Shown here: positions 11,869 to 25,673 of the stretch, one piece after another
How the letters are laid out: every line of letters starts with the position of its first letter
Numbering within the stretch: the first letter of the stretch is position 1
NCBI GenBank assembly: GCA_003255025.1
Contig: QANY01009406.1
Span: forward strand, 558,001 to 622,000
Direction of reading: 5' to 3'
DNA from: Datisca glomerata
Lineage: Eukaryota > Streptophyta > Magnoliopsida > Cucurbitales > Datiscaceae
DNA: 64,000 bases
Position numbers and translations under genes: made by a program
The notes under the pieces: model-generated
The model's input: the letters and a program-made list of their open reading frames with translations, nothing else
The model's database searches: none
What the model was told of the DNA's origin: nothing

Positions 11869-11899
11869 TAACACACCATTTTTATTGCGTTCATCATGA

Positions 11900-12765
11900 T
11901 GTCATCTCATACTTTCTGCAGCCTTATGAGACATATATAACTTTTTCAATCTTATTTCCAGAGGAAAATTATGCAACACCTTCGCTGGTGTTTTGCTTAC
12001 TTTCTTTTTACAGTGGGTTCGTGATTAGGATCCAGTATCATTCTCATTGTTAAGCGACCTTGAAGTACTAGAAGTTCTATTTGATTGATCTTCAACATTA
12101 TTTTTCCAATACAACATGTAGTCATTCGAACATGCATATATTTTCTCATACCTAAGACCTACTTTTAATAAGTTTTTTTTGTTTCATTAAAGGTTTATGG
12201 AACTTGAACACCTTCGGGAAAAATCATGCAATAGATCCAGAAATACGATCAAAGATTTATCAAATCATTCATAGAGACACTTAATATGATATATATATAC
12301 ACATTCACACACACATATAAATGCACTATAAATGATAGCTTTAAATTCTTTTTACATCCATTATATAATGACTGATTATTATCTCTAACTAAATCATAAA
12401 AATCTTGAGCTTTTGAGTCAGATCCCACATCATTGGCTTATTCAGAATTATTTCCACCATCTGGTTATCCAGACTCATCCTCAACTACATTTAGTTCTTG
12501 TGATGGAATATAGTTCACATCTCTTACATTTTCTATCCCAAAAGTACCATACAATAATTCATGCATAAAATTAAAACCTTCTGATGGATGTGACGTTATT
12601 GGGTCTGCACATCGTGCGTCATTTACTTGAAATTGATACATACCACCCAAAATAGTTTCCCCATGAAAAATCCTATGAGTATAACCTTTAGAAAATCCAT
12701 TATAAATAAAGTCATCATAGATAACATCGTCTTTCATCCACATAACATTTCCTTATTTTAGCGTG
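11900..12765 (-). pseudogene. TNP2-like transposase N-terminal remnant
   Basis: The - strand from 12743 opens with MWMKDD and continues FIYNGFSKGYTHRIFHGET, the transposase-associated domain (PF13963) that starts CACTA TNP2 proteins. The 12743-12465 frame stays open for 92 codons. Further on, about 12210-12060, frames read Y-E-K-I-Y-A-C-S-N-D-Y-M-L-Y-W-K-like sequence, matching the HACPNDC segment of TNP2 with one Cys changed. The catalytic core is absent and the hAT-like insertion begins just beyond. Confidence 0.75.
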
Positions 12766-13640
12766 CACAATACACGTCTTCATCTCCAGATGCCCTCTTC
12801 AAAGTAAATTTAAGGAACTCACTTGCCCCATTCAAATATTCTTGACTAAATCTTGATTTTTTATATAACTCTTGTCTATTGTAATAAAATTTTTGAACAT
12901 GTTCCTATATAACTCTAAATTATCTACCAAACTTATAATACTAACCATAATATCCAAGCAAATCACAATCAAATAACACAAAGAAAAAATATCCACTCAA
13001 TAGAATGAGAAATAAAAATCCTCAACTCATTAAAATGCATACGAATTTCATTATTATACATATAATCACCACCACCATTTTTCTTCTAATCTCAATTAAT
13101 GCCACTAATCAGATCGAAATCAACTAAATTTTGGCCAAATAATTTCTAATCTCAAAGGCATGCAAAAAAGAGAAAAAATATAGATCTTTGAATAGAAAAA
13201 TCACATTCAGTCAAGGATTATATATAAAAATAACTCACAATATTGAATCAAATATTAAGAACCAAGATAGACATCAAATACCAAATCGTAGATGTTGAAA
13301 AATAAAAAAAATTACCTCTAAGATTTAAAGGTGAGCAGCAAGAGAGAGAGAGAGAGAGAGACGCTTTGAGAGAGAGAGGGGAGAGAAAGAGAGCTGATAG
13401 AGAGAGCGAGAGAGAGATTTTATTTTTGCCTTCAAAGGCAAAATGATGTCATTTCCAAACAAATTTTAAAATCTTCTATCGATGGTTAATCGCCAGTAGA
13501 TGCTATAAATCATCGGTTTTGCCTTTAAGTTTATCTTTTATAGCAAAAATTTGGAAACCACGGGTATAACATTTAAAACCGCTGGTAAAACCATTATTTT
13601 CTATAGTTTTTCCCAGTGGTTCTGTTAAGACGGTTTTCTT
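12766..13640. other. 5' leader region of CACTA element
   Basis: AT-rich non-coding DNA between the TNP2-like start and the 5' terminus. It includes a purine-rich run 13336-13420 of (AG)n with interruptions, pyrimidine-rich in the direction of the transposase, which resembles a leader or promoter of the element. Confidence 0.5.
13336..13420. repeat. (AG)n microsatellite
   Basis: About 85 bases of AGAGAG runs broken by short other segments such as ACGCTTTG. On the coding strand of the CACTA element it is a CT tract. Confidence 0.9.
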
Positions 13641-13820
13641 GTAGTGATGAGGGAGTGCTGGAATGTATTCTCACATCGTCTTCCTTTACCCCTTTTGTCT
13701 TGGTTAAAAACTCTATTATTCTTATCTTTAACATATAAGTTTTAAAGAGTAAGAAATGACTAAGATTTTCAAATATGTATTAATTAAATTACTTTCAAAC
13801 AAATACTAACAAGCTCACTA

Positions 13821-14040
13821 TAATGGGTATTTTCATACTACCAATGACGCGACACCACGTGGCATGCCCCAGCATATGTCTCTGCCCTACCCCAGGAAGA
13901 GGAATTGTGGAGCTAAGCTCCTAAAAAGGGAAAAACTACCATGACTAGGTCGGCCTCCAAAGGAGCTCGACGATATCGAACAGTATAAATAAAAAGGCCT
14001 CGAGAGAAGGGTCTACATAGAGGATTAGCTAGCCCTGTGG
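13821..14040 (+). repeat. 5' LTR fragment of second Gypsy element
   Basis: Starts with ATGGGTATTTTC and runs colinear with 24669-24885, sharing CACC(A/G)(C/T)GTGGCATGCC, a GACCAGGTCGG / GACTAGGTCGG site and CTCGAGAGAAGGGTCTA / CTCTAGAGAAGGGTCTA. After 14040 the similarity stops and pol-related sequence follows within 350 bases. The LTR front and its R/U5 part, the primer site and gag are therefore missing. Confidence 0.7.
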
Positions 14041-14369
14041 GAGATGAGTGACCGAAGCAAGTGACCCCATAAAGTTGGAACCAATAAGAGAATGGCCAGG
14101 ATCGAAGAACCGCCCACGAAACAGCCACGAGGTGAACCCGTGGAACCCGTTATTCTCTCACCGGGATAGTTAGAAAGGATGGTCCAATCGAGTTCGATGA
14201 TCACCCTGGAGTAGAAAGAGAAACTCATGAAGTTCCTTCGAGGACATGCTCGACATACACTGACGCGTTATCACCCACCACCTTAACACAAACTCGAAGT
14301 TTAAGCTAGTCAGGCAGAAAATGAGGAGTGTGAATGTAGAAAGAGACGAAGCCATTATTGCGGAGGTGG

Positions 14370-15140
14370 AGAAACGCTCTCCACTAGATTAATCAGAGAA
14401 GTACAATACCCAGAGTGGTTGGATAACGTCGTGCTAGTCAAGAAAGTGAATGACAAATGAAGAGTCTACATAGATTTTACGGATTTAAATAAAGCATGTC
14501 TCAAAGACAGCTTCCCTCTCCCCCGCATAGACCAGTTGGTCAATGCTATGTCGGGACATGATCTTCTTACTTTCATGGATGCTTATTCGGAGTACAATCA
14601 AATTCTAATGCACACACCTGACCAGGAGAAAACTTCCTTCATCATCAGCCAAGGAATTTATTGCTACATGGTGATGCCCTTCGGGTTAAAAAAATATAGG
14701 GGCCACCTATAAAAGGCTAGTGAACAAAGTGTTCTTCGAGCAAATATCAAGGAACGGGGAGGTGTACGTGGATGGCATGCTTGTTAAGAGCAAGAGGTTT
14801 GTGGACCACATTACCGACCTCATCAAAATGTTCGACACTTTAAGGAAAACTAGATGAAGTTGAACCCCTTTAAGGGTGCTTTCGGGTTTGGCTCGAGAAT
14901 TTTTTTAGGTTTTGTGGTCAACCAAAGAGGGTTCAAAGCCAACCATAATAAGATAAAGGCGTTGCTGAAGATGGAAGCCCTCAGAAGTGTCACTGAGGTC
15001 CAATGTCCTACGGGGCGGGTCACTACCCTCAACAGCTTCATCTCCTTGGTCATGGATAAATGCCTTCCTTTCTTCAAAACCCTGAGGAAGAACGCTTCCT
15101 TTAAATGGATCGAGGAGTGCACAAAGTTTTCTTAGCTCTG
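14370..15140 (+). pseudogene. Gypsy reverse transcriptase, decayed
   Basis: Frames read NVVLVKKVND, IDFTDLNKACLKDSFPLPR, LLTFMDAYSEYNQI and MVMPFGLKK, the standard order of Gypsy RT blocks. The DD box is at about 14763-14780 in a shifted frame (VYVDGM where VYVDDM is expected, so the second Asp is replaced by Gly). The connection region KLNPFKGAFGFGSRIFLGFVV follows at 14854. A frameshift near 14690, a stop at about 14856 and the altered catalytic box show the copy is dead. Confidence 0.85.
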
Positions 15141-15144
15141 AAGA

Positions 15145-15970
15145 GCTATATGAGCTCCTCTCCAAACCTATGTCTGGAGAGGTGTTGTCTCTATACATGG
15201 CAGTCTTAGAAATGGCCGTCAGTGTCGTCCGAGTTTGAATCAGAGATGAGATGACTTTGTCTCGAAGACAATCTACTACATTAGCAAGGCCATGGTGGTG
15301 GCGGAGAAACGTTACCCAGAACTGGAGAAGATTGCCATTTCCCTAGTCACAACAGCGCCAAAACTTTTTCTATACTTCCAGGCCCACTCCATTCAAATCC
15401 TTATGAACTCTCCACTTCGGCAGGTCCTCTTGAAACCTAAGACCTCAAGACATATTATGAAGTGGACCATTGAGCTTTGTTAATTTGACCTACTGTTCAT
15501 TCCACGAACTGCCATCATGGGGCAGGCGGTGGCAGATAGAACGATCGGTCATGAAAAGGAAACAGAGACCAGCAGAGCCCCATGGACCCTATTTATGGAT
15601 GACGCCTCCAATGAAATAGGAAGCCAGGATGATGTACTACTCATAGCGCCTAAACAATCTTGGATTTGAGTATGCCCTGCGCTTTAGATTCAAAGCTTCA
15701 AACAATGAAGCAGAGTATGAGGCGCTACTAGCGGGTTTACAATTTGCAAGAACCCTGAATGTAAGGGCGCTGAAAATTTGAGGCGAATCCCAACTTATCA
15801 TCAACAAAATCATGGAGGAATATCAAACTAAGGGGGATAATATGATCAAGTATCTGGTCCAAGCGCGGGACCTCCTTGAAAAGTGTGACTCTTACACAAT
15901 CCAAAAAAATCCCCTCGAGCCTAAACATTAACGTGGACGCATTGGGTAAACTGGCTCCCTCCTATGACAC
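15145..15970 (+). pseudogene. Gypsy RNase H region, decayed
   Basis: After the RT connection, 15290-15480 reads a Y-P-E-L-E-K-like stretch, and 15580-15960 reads PWTLFMDDASNEIGS (first catalytic Asp region) and, in another frame, the SNNEAEYEA-like segment near 15695-15725. The last part, DALGKLA-like near 15935, matches the end of the domain. Integrase, expected next, is missing: unrelated sequence begins at about 16032. Confidence 0.75.
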
Positions 15971-16031
15971 ATAGATCAGCAGGACCGCGCCCGTGGGATT
16001 TTTCTGTGCTCAAGCATCAGTGGGGAGGAAG

Positions 16032-16660
16032 TGTTAGAAACTAGCAGAGTGATGAGTGTGTTTCACACTCATGTTTTAGACACTATTTGATTTAATTTAG
16101 TTGGATCATTGAGTTTTATTGCTAGATATGTTTGTTTTTATTTATAGGTGAGATATTCAAGTACACTTAGGGTGATTTTGGAAGATTACGAATGCAAAAT
16201 GCAGAATAAAAAGTGATAAAATGATGGCGAGCGTCGCGGCGCTGGATAGATTGGCTAGCGTCGCGATGGTGGCTCTTACTATCGTGAAGCTGGCGTCATT
16301 TTAGATATTTTATGAAATTATTTTGCTCCAATATTATCTTTTACAAATTTTAGTGTATAAGTATAATATTTTAAGATTCTTTTTAAGGAGTTTTTGGATG
16401 TGAGAGGCAGGAAAAGAGCTCTTGGAGACAAGAAGAACAATATCCAACCCGGAAACGTATTTTAACTTCAATTTCCTCCTCAAATCTAGTTTTTCTTCTC
16501 TCTTTCTCTATGTTTATGAATATTTTTAGGATGTTTTCTTATTTTTGTATCTTTTAATTTTTCAATCTAGAGCTGTGATGTAGCCAAATCATGATTGTTC
16601 TTTAGTTTTGATTTTCAATCTAATCGATGTTTATTCATTGTTGTCGAGAGTCTACAACAC
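16032..16660. other. LTR-like segment without coding
   Basis: Starts TGTTAGAAACTAG and ends near CTACAACA, so it has TG...CA borders, with an AT-rich tail (TTTTTGTATCTTTTAATTT, GATGTTTATTCATTG) like the end of some plant LTRs. Close to its start is a perfect hairpin, ATGAGTGTG TTT CACACTCAT (16052-16072). No target duplication or second copy was found, so a solo LTR is only a suggestion. Confidence 0.3.
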
Positions 16661-16699
16661 ATTTGTGTTTTTATAGCAAACCACAATTTCTTTTTGTGT

Positions 16700-17737
16700 C
16701 AAAATGCTAAGAGAGCCAATTTTTGGGGGGTAGGGGTGGGGGAACAAAAAAACCAACCCGCCTAAAATTAGACATATCCCTCTCTCATCACATTCACAAC
16801 TCTCTCTTTTCTTCATCTTCTTTAGCATCTTCCTTCTACAATGAAGCCTTCTTCAGCGCCATCTCTCTTCAGTTCAGTGCCCTTCGCCTTCTCTCTGCAA
16901 CGGGACCCACAACCTAGCTAGGGCTTTAGCATCATCAAAGAAGAGAGAGCAGAGCCTGTCCATCAGCTTCTCTCTCTATTAGCTTCAATCTCTCTCTATT
17001 GAAGAACATAGAACGAGCTTCTATCTCTCTCTCTTCTGATTCTTTAGATTTCTATGAATAGAAATGAGCAAGGGTTAACTTTTATCTCTCTCTTCTGATT
17101 CTTTGGTTCTCATTGTAAAATTTAAAATCAAAGATTAGAGATCCTCGACCCTTTCCTCAGCCACGAAAGCCATGATTTTGATTTTCAGGTTTGATCTCTT
17201 TTTCTGAATCTTTCATTTTGTCTATTTTAGTGAATGTAATCAAATGTTTGATTTAGTTTCTTTCATGTTTACTTGCATTCATTCTATCTTGTGGTGTGTA
17301 ATACTTAGATTTTACCAGGCGTCGTTTCTTCTATTACAAAACTAAGGTGAAGGCTTTGAGATAGTCTGTTATACTATATTATCCATGTTTTTTTATCGAT
17401 GGAAAGCTTATGGCATGCGCTTGAACATAACAGTTGGGACTGCTACAATGTTTTATCTTTTCTTGTTCTTAGTTGACTTCAACTTCATGTTTTGATCTTT
17501 TTCTTTCGGTCACTCGACAACCAGTATTAAAATTAACTTGCTTCACCTGTCTTCCTCTATTTTTAGAGTATCACTAAGATTCGATAAGGACTACTAAGCG
17601 ATCCAAATTATTCCACAGACCAAGTTAAGAAGTACTTCAAAGCTAGATGTTTTGTGTATTTCAATGTGATCCATTTAATTGGATATCTACTACTTCTCTT
17701 AACCTGTCCTGATTATAAGATGGCGATGTAAGTGCAG
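16700..17737 (+). other. CT-rich leader and intron-like DNA upstream of MED8 fragment
   Basis: 16780-17100 is pyrimidine-rich with repeated CTCTCTC and TTCTGATTCTTT, like a plant 5' UTR; 17190-17737 is AT-rich and intron-like. It may be the 5' UTR and first introns of the copied MED8 gene, or a transposon leader. I found no readable MED8 N-terminal exons here. Confidence 0.4.
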
Positions 17738-20010
17738 GATTATGGTTATCTAGAGACCAAAGGCAGATTACGCTCACACTTTCAATGCATTTTGTAGATG
17801 TGTTGAATGTTGATGATGGAATTCAAAGCTTTTCTGATACTTCTGGTAATAATTAGTCATGTTTTCTGGCATCGATAACCTATATATTAATATACAAATT
17901 GTGTACATGTAATCTATAGTGTCTTTAATAGAATCTATATCAGGTATGTATCTGAAGAATACCCATCTAACATCAAATAATATGACTGGTCAAGGGACAA
18001 TGTTACAGGTCAGATAAATTCTGCTTCTCATAGTGCAACTTTCTTATGGTTTTCAAATTCTCAGTTCATTTCTTTGCGAATTGCATAAAAAAGATGGTGG
18101 TTTTACTAAATTCATTGCAAGTTTCATATCAATGCCTCTTCTGTGACATCATTAATGTACATATCTAACCACTTCGTACTAATTCACGAAAACCTCCCTT
18201 TCTAATATCTGAAAACGTATTTGTGTCCCTAATAGCACCCATGTCTCTCTTTTGCTTGACTTGAGAGTGAGAATTTTGGCGTGACTGGTGAGGCAAGACA
18301 TTTGCTCTCAATCTTTGCACATTTGTGGGACCCATATTTTTATGTCTATTCTTCTTGGGATTTATCTTATGTCGCATCGTTGAAGATTTATCTCCTTGCA
18401 GGAGAGTAAAAAGTATAAAGGTTATGTCAAATATCGACCAAAAATAAAAAATAAAGGTTATGTCAAGAGTAGATTGTTGTCTCCCTCTCTCATAACCTGA
18501 ATCTTTTCAATTTTTTTTGTCTATTCGTACTTGTGTATTGTATATAGTTATCATTCAATATTGTTCATGGTCTTTAGATGATACTGCTTCCTGCTTTGCT
18601 TCTAAATAGAGAAGGACCTTACTTGTATAGGTCTAAGTTTGTTCTTATGATATGTATATCTATAAAATACTCTAAACAATAACTACATCTAATACTTTTA
18701 TAGACCTTGGTAGGACCGTCTTGCCACCATCTAGTGCTCCCTTTATGGATTTCAATTGTAGAACTCTCAATACTTCACACGTCCTTGATTGTCCTCTATT
18801 TACCTGGAATCTTCAAAGCAGGCTTCATGTTCACAACTCATTTCAAGATCGGCTGCTTCTCCTTCTAGTGCTACAAGTGCCACTTACTTTAACAATACCA
18901 CAAGCCATTTCCATATGCCAACTCACTGAGGTCTAGCAAAAATCTGATGAATACACCTTCTCCCCAGTAATGAACATAACAACAGCATCAACAGCAACAA
19001 CATCTACAACATTAACTAATATGGCAAAGGTAAAAACTGATGCAACTACCTCACCACCAGCAACTACCTCACCACCAGCAACTCCTTTCTCAGCAACAAT
19101 TCAGGCAATCTGCTATGCAAGGACCAGGACAGGTGCTATGCTCGCACTCCCTTTTCTTTCGACAGTTTACTGGCACTCGAGTTTATTAGTAATTGAAAGC
19201 GATTGAATGTTTTCACAATTAACATGATCGACGTTATCTTTTGAATGTTACTGATTTTTTGTTGCCATTGTTATTTATTTTTTTACCATAAGAAATAAGA
19301 AGAATATATTAATGATAAATATTTTGTACAAAAGAGAATACAATTTTGTATAGAACCTTTGATTTTAACATAGGCAGTGATGCTACACAAAGTGAAAGTA
19401 CTGAAAAGCCGATGATTGTCTTCCGGAGAATGAAACCTTTGTATCACAAATGACTTGTCGAGAGCAATCAAAACAACTCTTAAGACATAACTTCTATAGC
19501 AGTCTCTTTTCCCCCTCTATTTCTTTCTCACTTACACACACACACACCAAAAGACAAAAAATTCCCTGAACTTAAGTTTCATATTCTTTTCATTTGTTTA
19601 TCCAATTTCAATGAGCTCATCACCATAAATTAGTACTGCTTTTTGTATATTCCATTTGAATACATTTTTATTCAAATTATTACATGTATGATTTTAACAT
19701 GGTGGAATACATGTACATTCACTGATAAAAAATTCAAATTTTGGTCTTAGAGGCTTTCTTTTTCCAAGGAGTTAAACTTGCAACTACTTCTGTTGTTTTT
19801 TTAGCTTTTTAGTTACTTTTAGTATATATTATCTCCTTCCATTTCCCAGATACATGGACAACATCCAATGCAATTTTCTCAGACGTTGGGCAACCCGTAA
19901 TTTCAAGGAAGGCTAAAATGAGTCGCTAGCTGGGTCAGTTCTATGGCACTGCAAATAATACTCTATTTAATGTTGCTCAGACAACACAGATATGTCAAGT
20001 GGTTGGTCCA
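17738..20010 (+). pseudogene. MED8: MED8 (Mediator subunit 8) partial gene copy, broken
   Basis: Plant MED8 is a Mediator head subunit that links transcription factors to RNA polymerase II. Four exon pieces are readable in order. 17738-17845 gives RDQRQIT, HFVDVLNV and QSFSDTS and stops at a GT donor. 17944-18008, after an AG acceptor, gives MYLKNTHLTSNNMTGQG and ends at CAG|GT; the split Gly codon between these exons is in phase. About 18860-19131 gives FNNTTSHFPYANS, NTPSPQ and QQQFRQSAMQGPGQ. About 19852-20000 gives HGQHPMQFSQTLGNP and GTANNTLFNVAQTT. These fit the Gln-rich C-terminal half of plant MED8. The N-terminal conserved domain is absent, stops lie inside the Gln-rich exon, and an 18-bp tandem repeat (19043-19078) is present. 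Kept introns show it was copied as DNA. Confidence 0.85.
18165..18400 (-). other. Unassigned open stretch in MED8 intron position
   Basis: The - strand is open for 70 codons and encodes a basic, Lys/Arg-rich sequence. I do not recognise it. It lies between the second and third MED8 exon pieces and may be a small insertion or chance. Confidence 0.2.
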
Positions 20011-20689
20011 TTATATCATTCGGTTTGCAATGATTTCCTATCCATGTACCTAATTGAAAAATTACTCTTTATGAGCTTGGGTAGATTGTGTGAAACACAA
20101 AGGGGGACGTGTGGGATGAACAAAGATGTAGAATCTAGAGGGAGTTGGTTTATCATGTTTTCTCCTTCTTTGAAATCTTTTCAGCTCAATTCCTCATCGA
20201 GATAGACATGCTAATTTTGTTTTGTTAGACCTTTCAGATTCCAAATATTTCAGCTACAATGCCATCATAACCACTCATGGCAAGAATGTGGTTTTTTCCA
20301 AATGCAGTATTAAGATTAGTTCTCTAATAGTTTATTGTTGAGGGAATGAGAGATGGCTTTAGAAGTTGTAATAAGTTTGCAACGTGTTTCCAATTAGACG
20401 GGACCGTAAAGAAATGAAGTTAACTTGTGAAATATACCTCCCAGATTATGTCATGAAAATGCTAGATTTATTGCACTTATTCCAATTAAATGATTGAAGC
20501 ACAAAGTACCAAAGTACACAAAGTTTCATTAAGCTTGGTGCGCAACCAGGTTAATTGATTTACTTTTACTTCCTAATATTTTAATTTTTAATATATCCTA
20601 TATGCCTATAGAGTTGTTGCTTAAACAATATTTCTTGGAATTTAATAATTTCCTGTTTTCTAGTTGTCAACTAGCTTTGATTTGGAATT

Positions 20690-20890
20690 CTTTTCATCAG
20701 TCTAATATTTTTAAAAGAGTCTTGGCAGCTACTCAAATTGGTTCATTTCATGCAATACAACTTAAAGTTACTATTGTTTTTTCAGCTGGTAATGATGGTC
20801 CTAATCCTTCTTCGTTACAAAATGTTACACCTTGGAATATTTATGTGCTGGCTTCGGGTCAGAGCATAAATTCTTGGCTAGACTTTAGAA
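20690..20890 (+). pseudogene. Subtilisin-like protease fragment
   Basis: Reads IGSFHAIQ, VTIVFSAGNDGPNPSS and NVTPWNIYVLAS. This is the part of plant subtilases (SBT family) that carries the conserved Asn of the oxyanion hole in the AGNDGP motif. The catalytic Asp, His and Ser regions are not present nearby. The open frame runs 20602-20946, but similarity ends at about 20885, where Gypsy-type sequence resumes. It is one exon scrap, not a working protease. Confidence 0.8.
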
Positions 20891-21562
20891 ATCAAAAGGT
20901 GACGACTGGCGTGGTGTCGAGTTCACCTGTCGGGATCAAATGGTAATGTCTACCGAGTACCCGAACTCGTAAGATGGGACAACAGCTCCGACTTGAACAA
21001 AGGATGGTCGAATATACGCCTAAGCAAAAAAGGCTTTTACTAAGCAAGGAAGTCGAAGTTAAGATCGAAAGGAAAGGAAATCACACCATACCCAAGAAAA
21101 TGCCAAGCAGGAGTTTGAAGCAGGTCCACTTGACCAAATCCCCGTAAGGGGCAGCACAACTCCCTAAAGGAACAACAAAGCTGCTCAACTTGACCTCATT
21201 CAAAGGGGGCAACTTGCCAGGAAAGGAAATGACAAAGGTAATTCCGTTACCAAGGATAACAAGAATTACTATTTGAATATCTACAAAACAGGGTCAAAGG
21301 GAAGTTAGATCTTCATATGTGCTCCATCCAAGACAAGTTAAAACTCAATAATGATAAAGCTTGAGGAATATAAGGCTCAACGAAAATCTGAGGTCATACA
21401 AGTTATAACATAGCAAAAGAGAGACATGGCCATTGGAAAAGTCATGCCCTCATTAAACAGAAAAGGAAAGATTACAAGAAAGTTTTTTTTTACAAAAACG
21501 ATAGGCTCTAGAAGTGCTGGCAAGAGTTCTAAGCAGGCTTTTACACTAGGGGTTGGGTCCCC
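20891..21562. other. Non-coding internal Gypsy sequence
   Basis: GC content and style (AAGGAAGTCGAAG, AAGGGGGCAACTTGCC) match the rest of the Gypsy element rather than the AT-rich DNA to its left. No domain is readable. Confidence 0.4.
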
Positions 21563-24107
<2,545 letters not shown>

Positions 24108-24475
24108 GGAGGAGGGCTAGTCGCCGGCTCCCCAACGGCCAAAACTCATGCTCAAACTTACATCCCTTTTAGGATCAGAGTAGGAACAAATGATCTCGAT
24201 CGACGAGATTGAATCCATGTGGTACTCAATAGCGAGTGAAGAGAAGGAAGAGGGCTTGGAAGAAGCACTCGATGAAAGTTCCCTCAGGGGAAAAAGATTT
24301 AACGATTTTTAGGAAGAAGAAAGTAAGGGAAAAAAAGGAAATCGCCAAAGAGCTTATCTCTTAGATGAAGAAAAGTGAGGGGTATGAAGAAAACCACTCA
24401 TTTAAAGACTGAGGAGCAAGGATTCAACGGGTCAGAGAGCCGTTGACTTATGAAATGACAGGCCCAAGGAAATCG

Positions 24476-25410
24476 TGTTGGCATCACCTCTACTCCCGAA
24501 AGTGATGAATTTCAAATTCCAACGCGTTGAATTCAGAATGGCTCTTAGCCCGAACAAACTCGATCTCTTATGGGTTCTACAATTCGACTCATGCTCAAGA
24601 AAAGAACATGGAAGTCTCTAGGCCCAAATTGGTAGGGCACACACAGGATCCTCGATTGGGGGATAACTATTATGGGTATTTCCAAAATATCAATGGCGTG
24701 GCACCATGTGGCATGCCACAGTGGATGTCTCTGCTCTACCCTAGCAATAGGAACCAGAGAGTTGAGCTCTTAAAAATGGAAAAAACATACCCGACCAGGT
24801 CGGTCCCAAAGGAGCTTGGACGACACTGGCCATCATAAACAAAAAAGCCTCTAGAGAAGGGTCTAACACAAGGACTCAGCTAGCTATATGCTATGCGTCA
24901 TTATCATTCGCCGAAAGTAGCACCGTCATGGCATTTCCCCATTTGCGACAGTCGTTGGTCGACTTTAGTCGCCATAGTGAAACGTTGAGTTAGCCACTAA
25001 ACGGTCGCATCCACCGCGTCCCGCATGATTAAAAGTAAATCGACATTACATACACGTCCCTTCATGCCAGGTCAGGGGTCAAAGGCATTAAATGTGGCCC
25101 CCAGCTCGTCATATCAACAAAAACCGTCACCTTGCCTGAAGCTTACTCGACACGCATCCATCTCCTAAGCCAGGTATAAATACCCCATCTGCGGGCAATG
25201 TAAGGTACGCAACTCTCTCCTAAGCAAAACTTTACCAAATTTTCTCTTGGATATTCACTTAGCCATCAGAGGCTCTTTGACGAGGAAATCACTCCCGATT
25301 ATTTTTTGTCTTTAGAGTTCTTCATTTGCGTTGTGCATATTTCAACTAGATAAGATCCTTACGTGGAGGAGAGACTGCACGCCACCTCATGACAGAGATT
25401 TTCAGTAATA
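24476..25410 (+). repeat. 3' LTR of second Gypsy element
   Basis: Probable start TGTTGGCATCACC at 24476, after a purine-rich stretch. 24669-24885 matches the left LTR fragment at 13821-14040. The segment ends in a promoter and leader typical of plant Gypsy LTRs: TATAAATA at 25175, then a pyrimidine-rich leader to about 25270 and GAGGCTCTTTGACGAGG. The right edge near 25410 is uncertain because the other LTR is truncated. Confidence 0.5.
25175..25182 (+). promoter_or_regulatory. TATA box in Gypsy LTR
   Basis: TATAAATA followed by CCCC, about 90 bases before the end of the pyrimidine-rich leader in the 3' LTR, a usual spacing for an LTR promoter. Confidence 0.5.
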
Positions 25411-25673
25411 ACACTCACCATTATATCTATGCTTTATAGAGTACAATCATTTTTCCAAACACCAAGTAGAGGTTGATTGGGCACTTCAACTAAGAAATAG
25501 AGAGACTAGTTGCTCTATTCGATTTAGCAGATGTCCTATTCATGTTATCAAGTAAGAAAAGAAAAGAGAACTTATTAGGAGTTTGGAGTTAGTTAATAGT
25601 GTTATTACAATTGTACAACTGTCTTCTTATTATTGGTTGATATATTACATATTTATACTCTTAGACTAGTCTA

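Larger units (their letters stand above)
7757..13646 (-). mobile_element. CACTA (En/Spm) transposon, minus orientation
   Basis: The right edge ends CGGTTTTCTTGTAGTG at 13646, the complement of CACTACAAGAAAACCG, a classic CACTA terminus. The left edge near 7757 (CCACCAAAAAAGTGG ... ACCATTGGAAAA) aligns with the start read from the right end (AACCACTGGGAAAA) but is degraded. Inside, on the - strand, are TNP2-like N- and C-terminal pieces and a Transposase_24-like piece. A hAT-like element split it later. No clear 3-bp target duplication remains. The middle of TNP2 is missing, so this copy is not autonomous. Confidence 0.8.
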
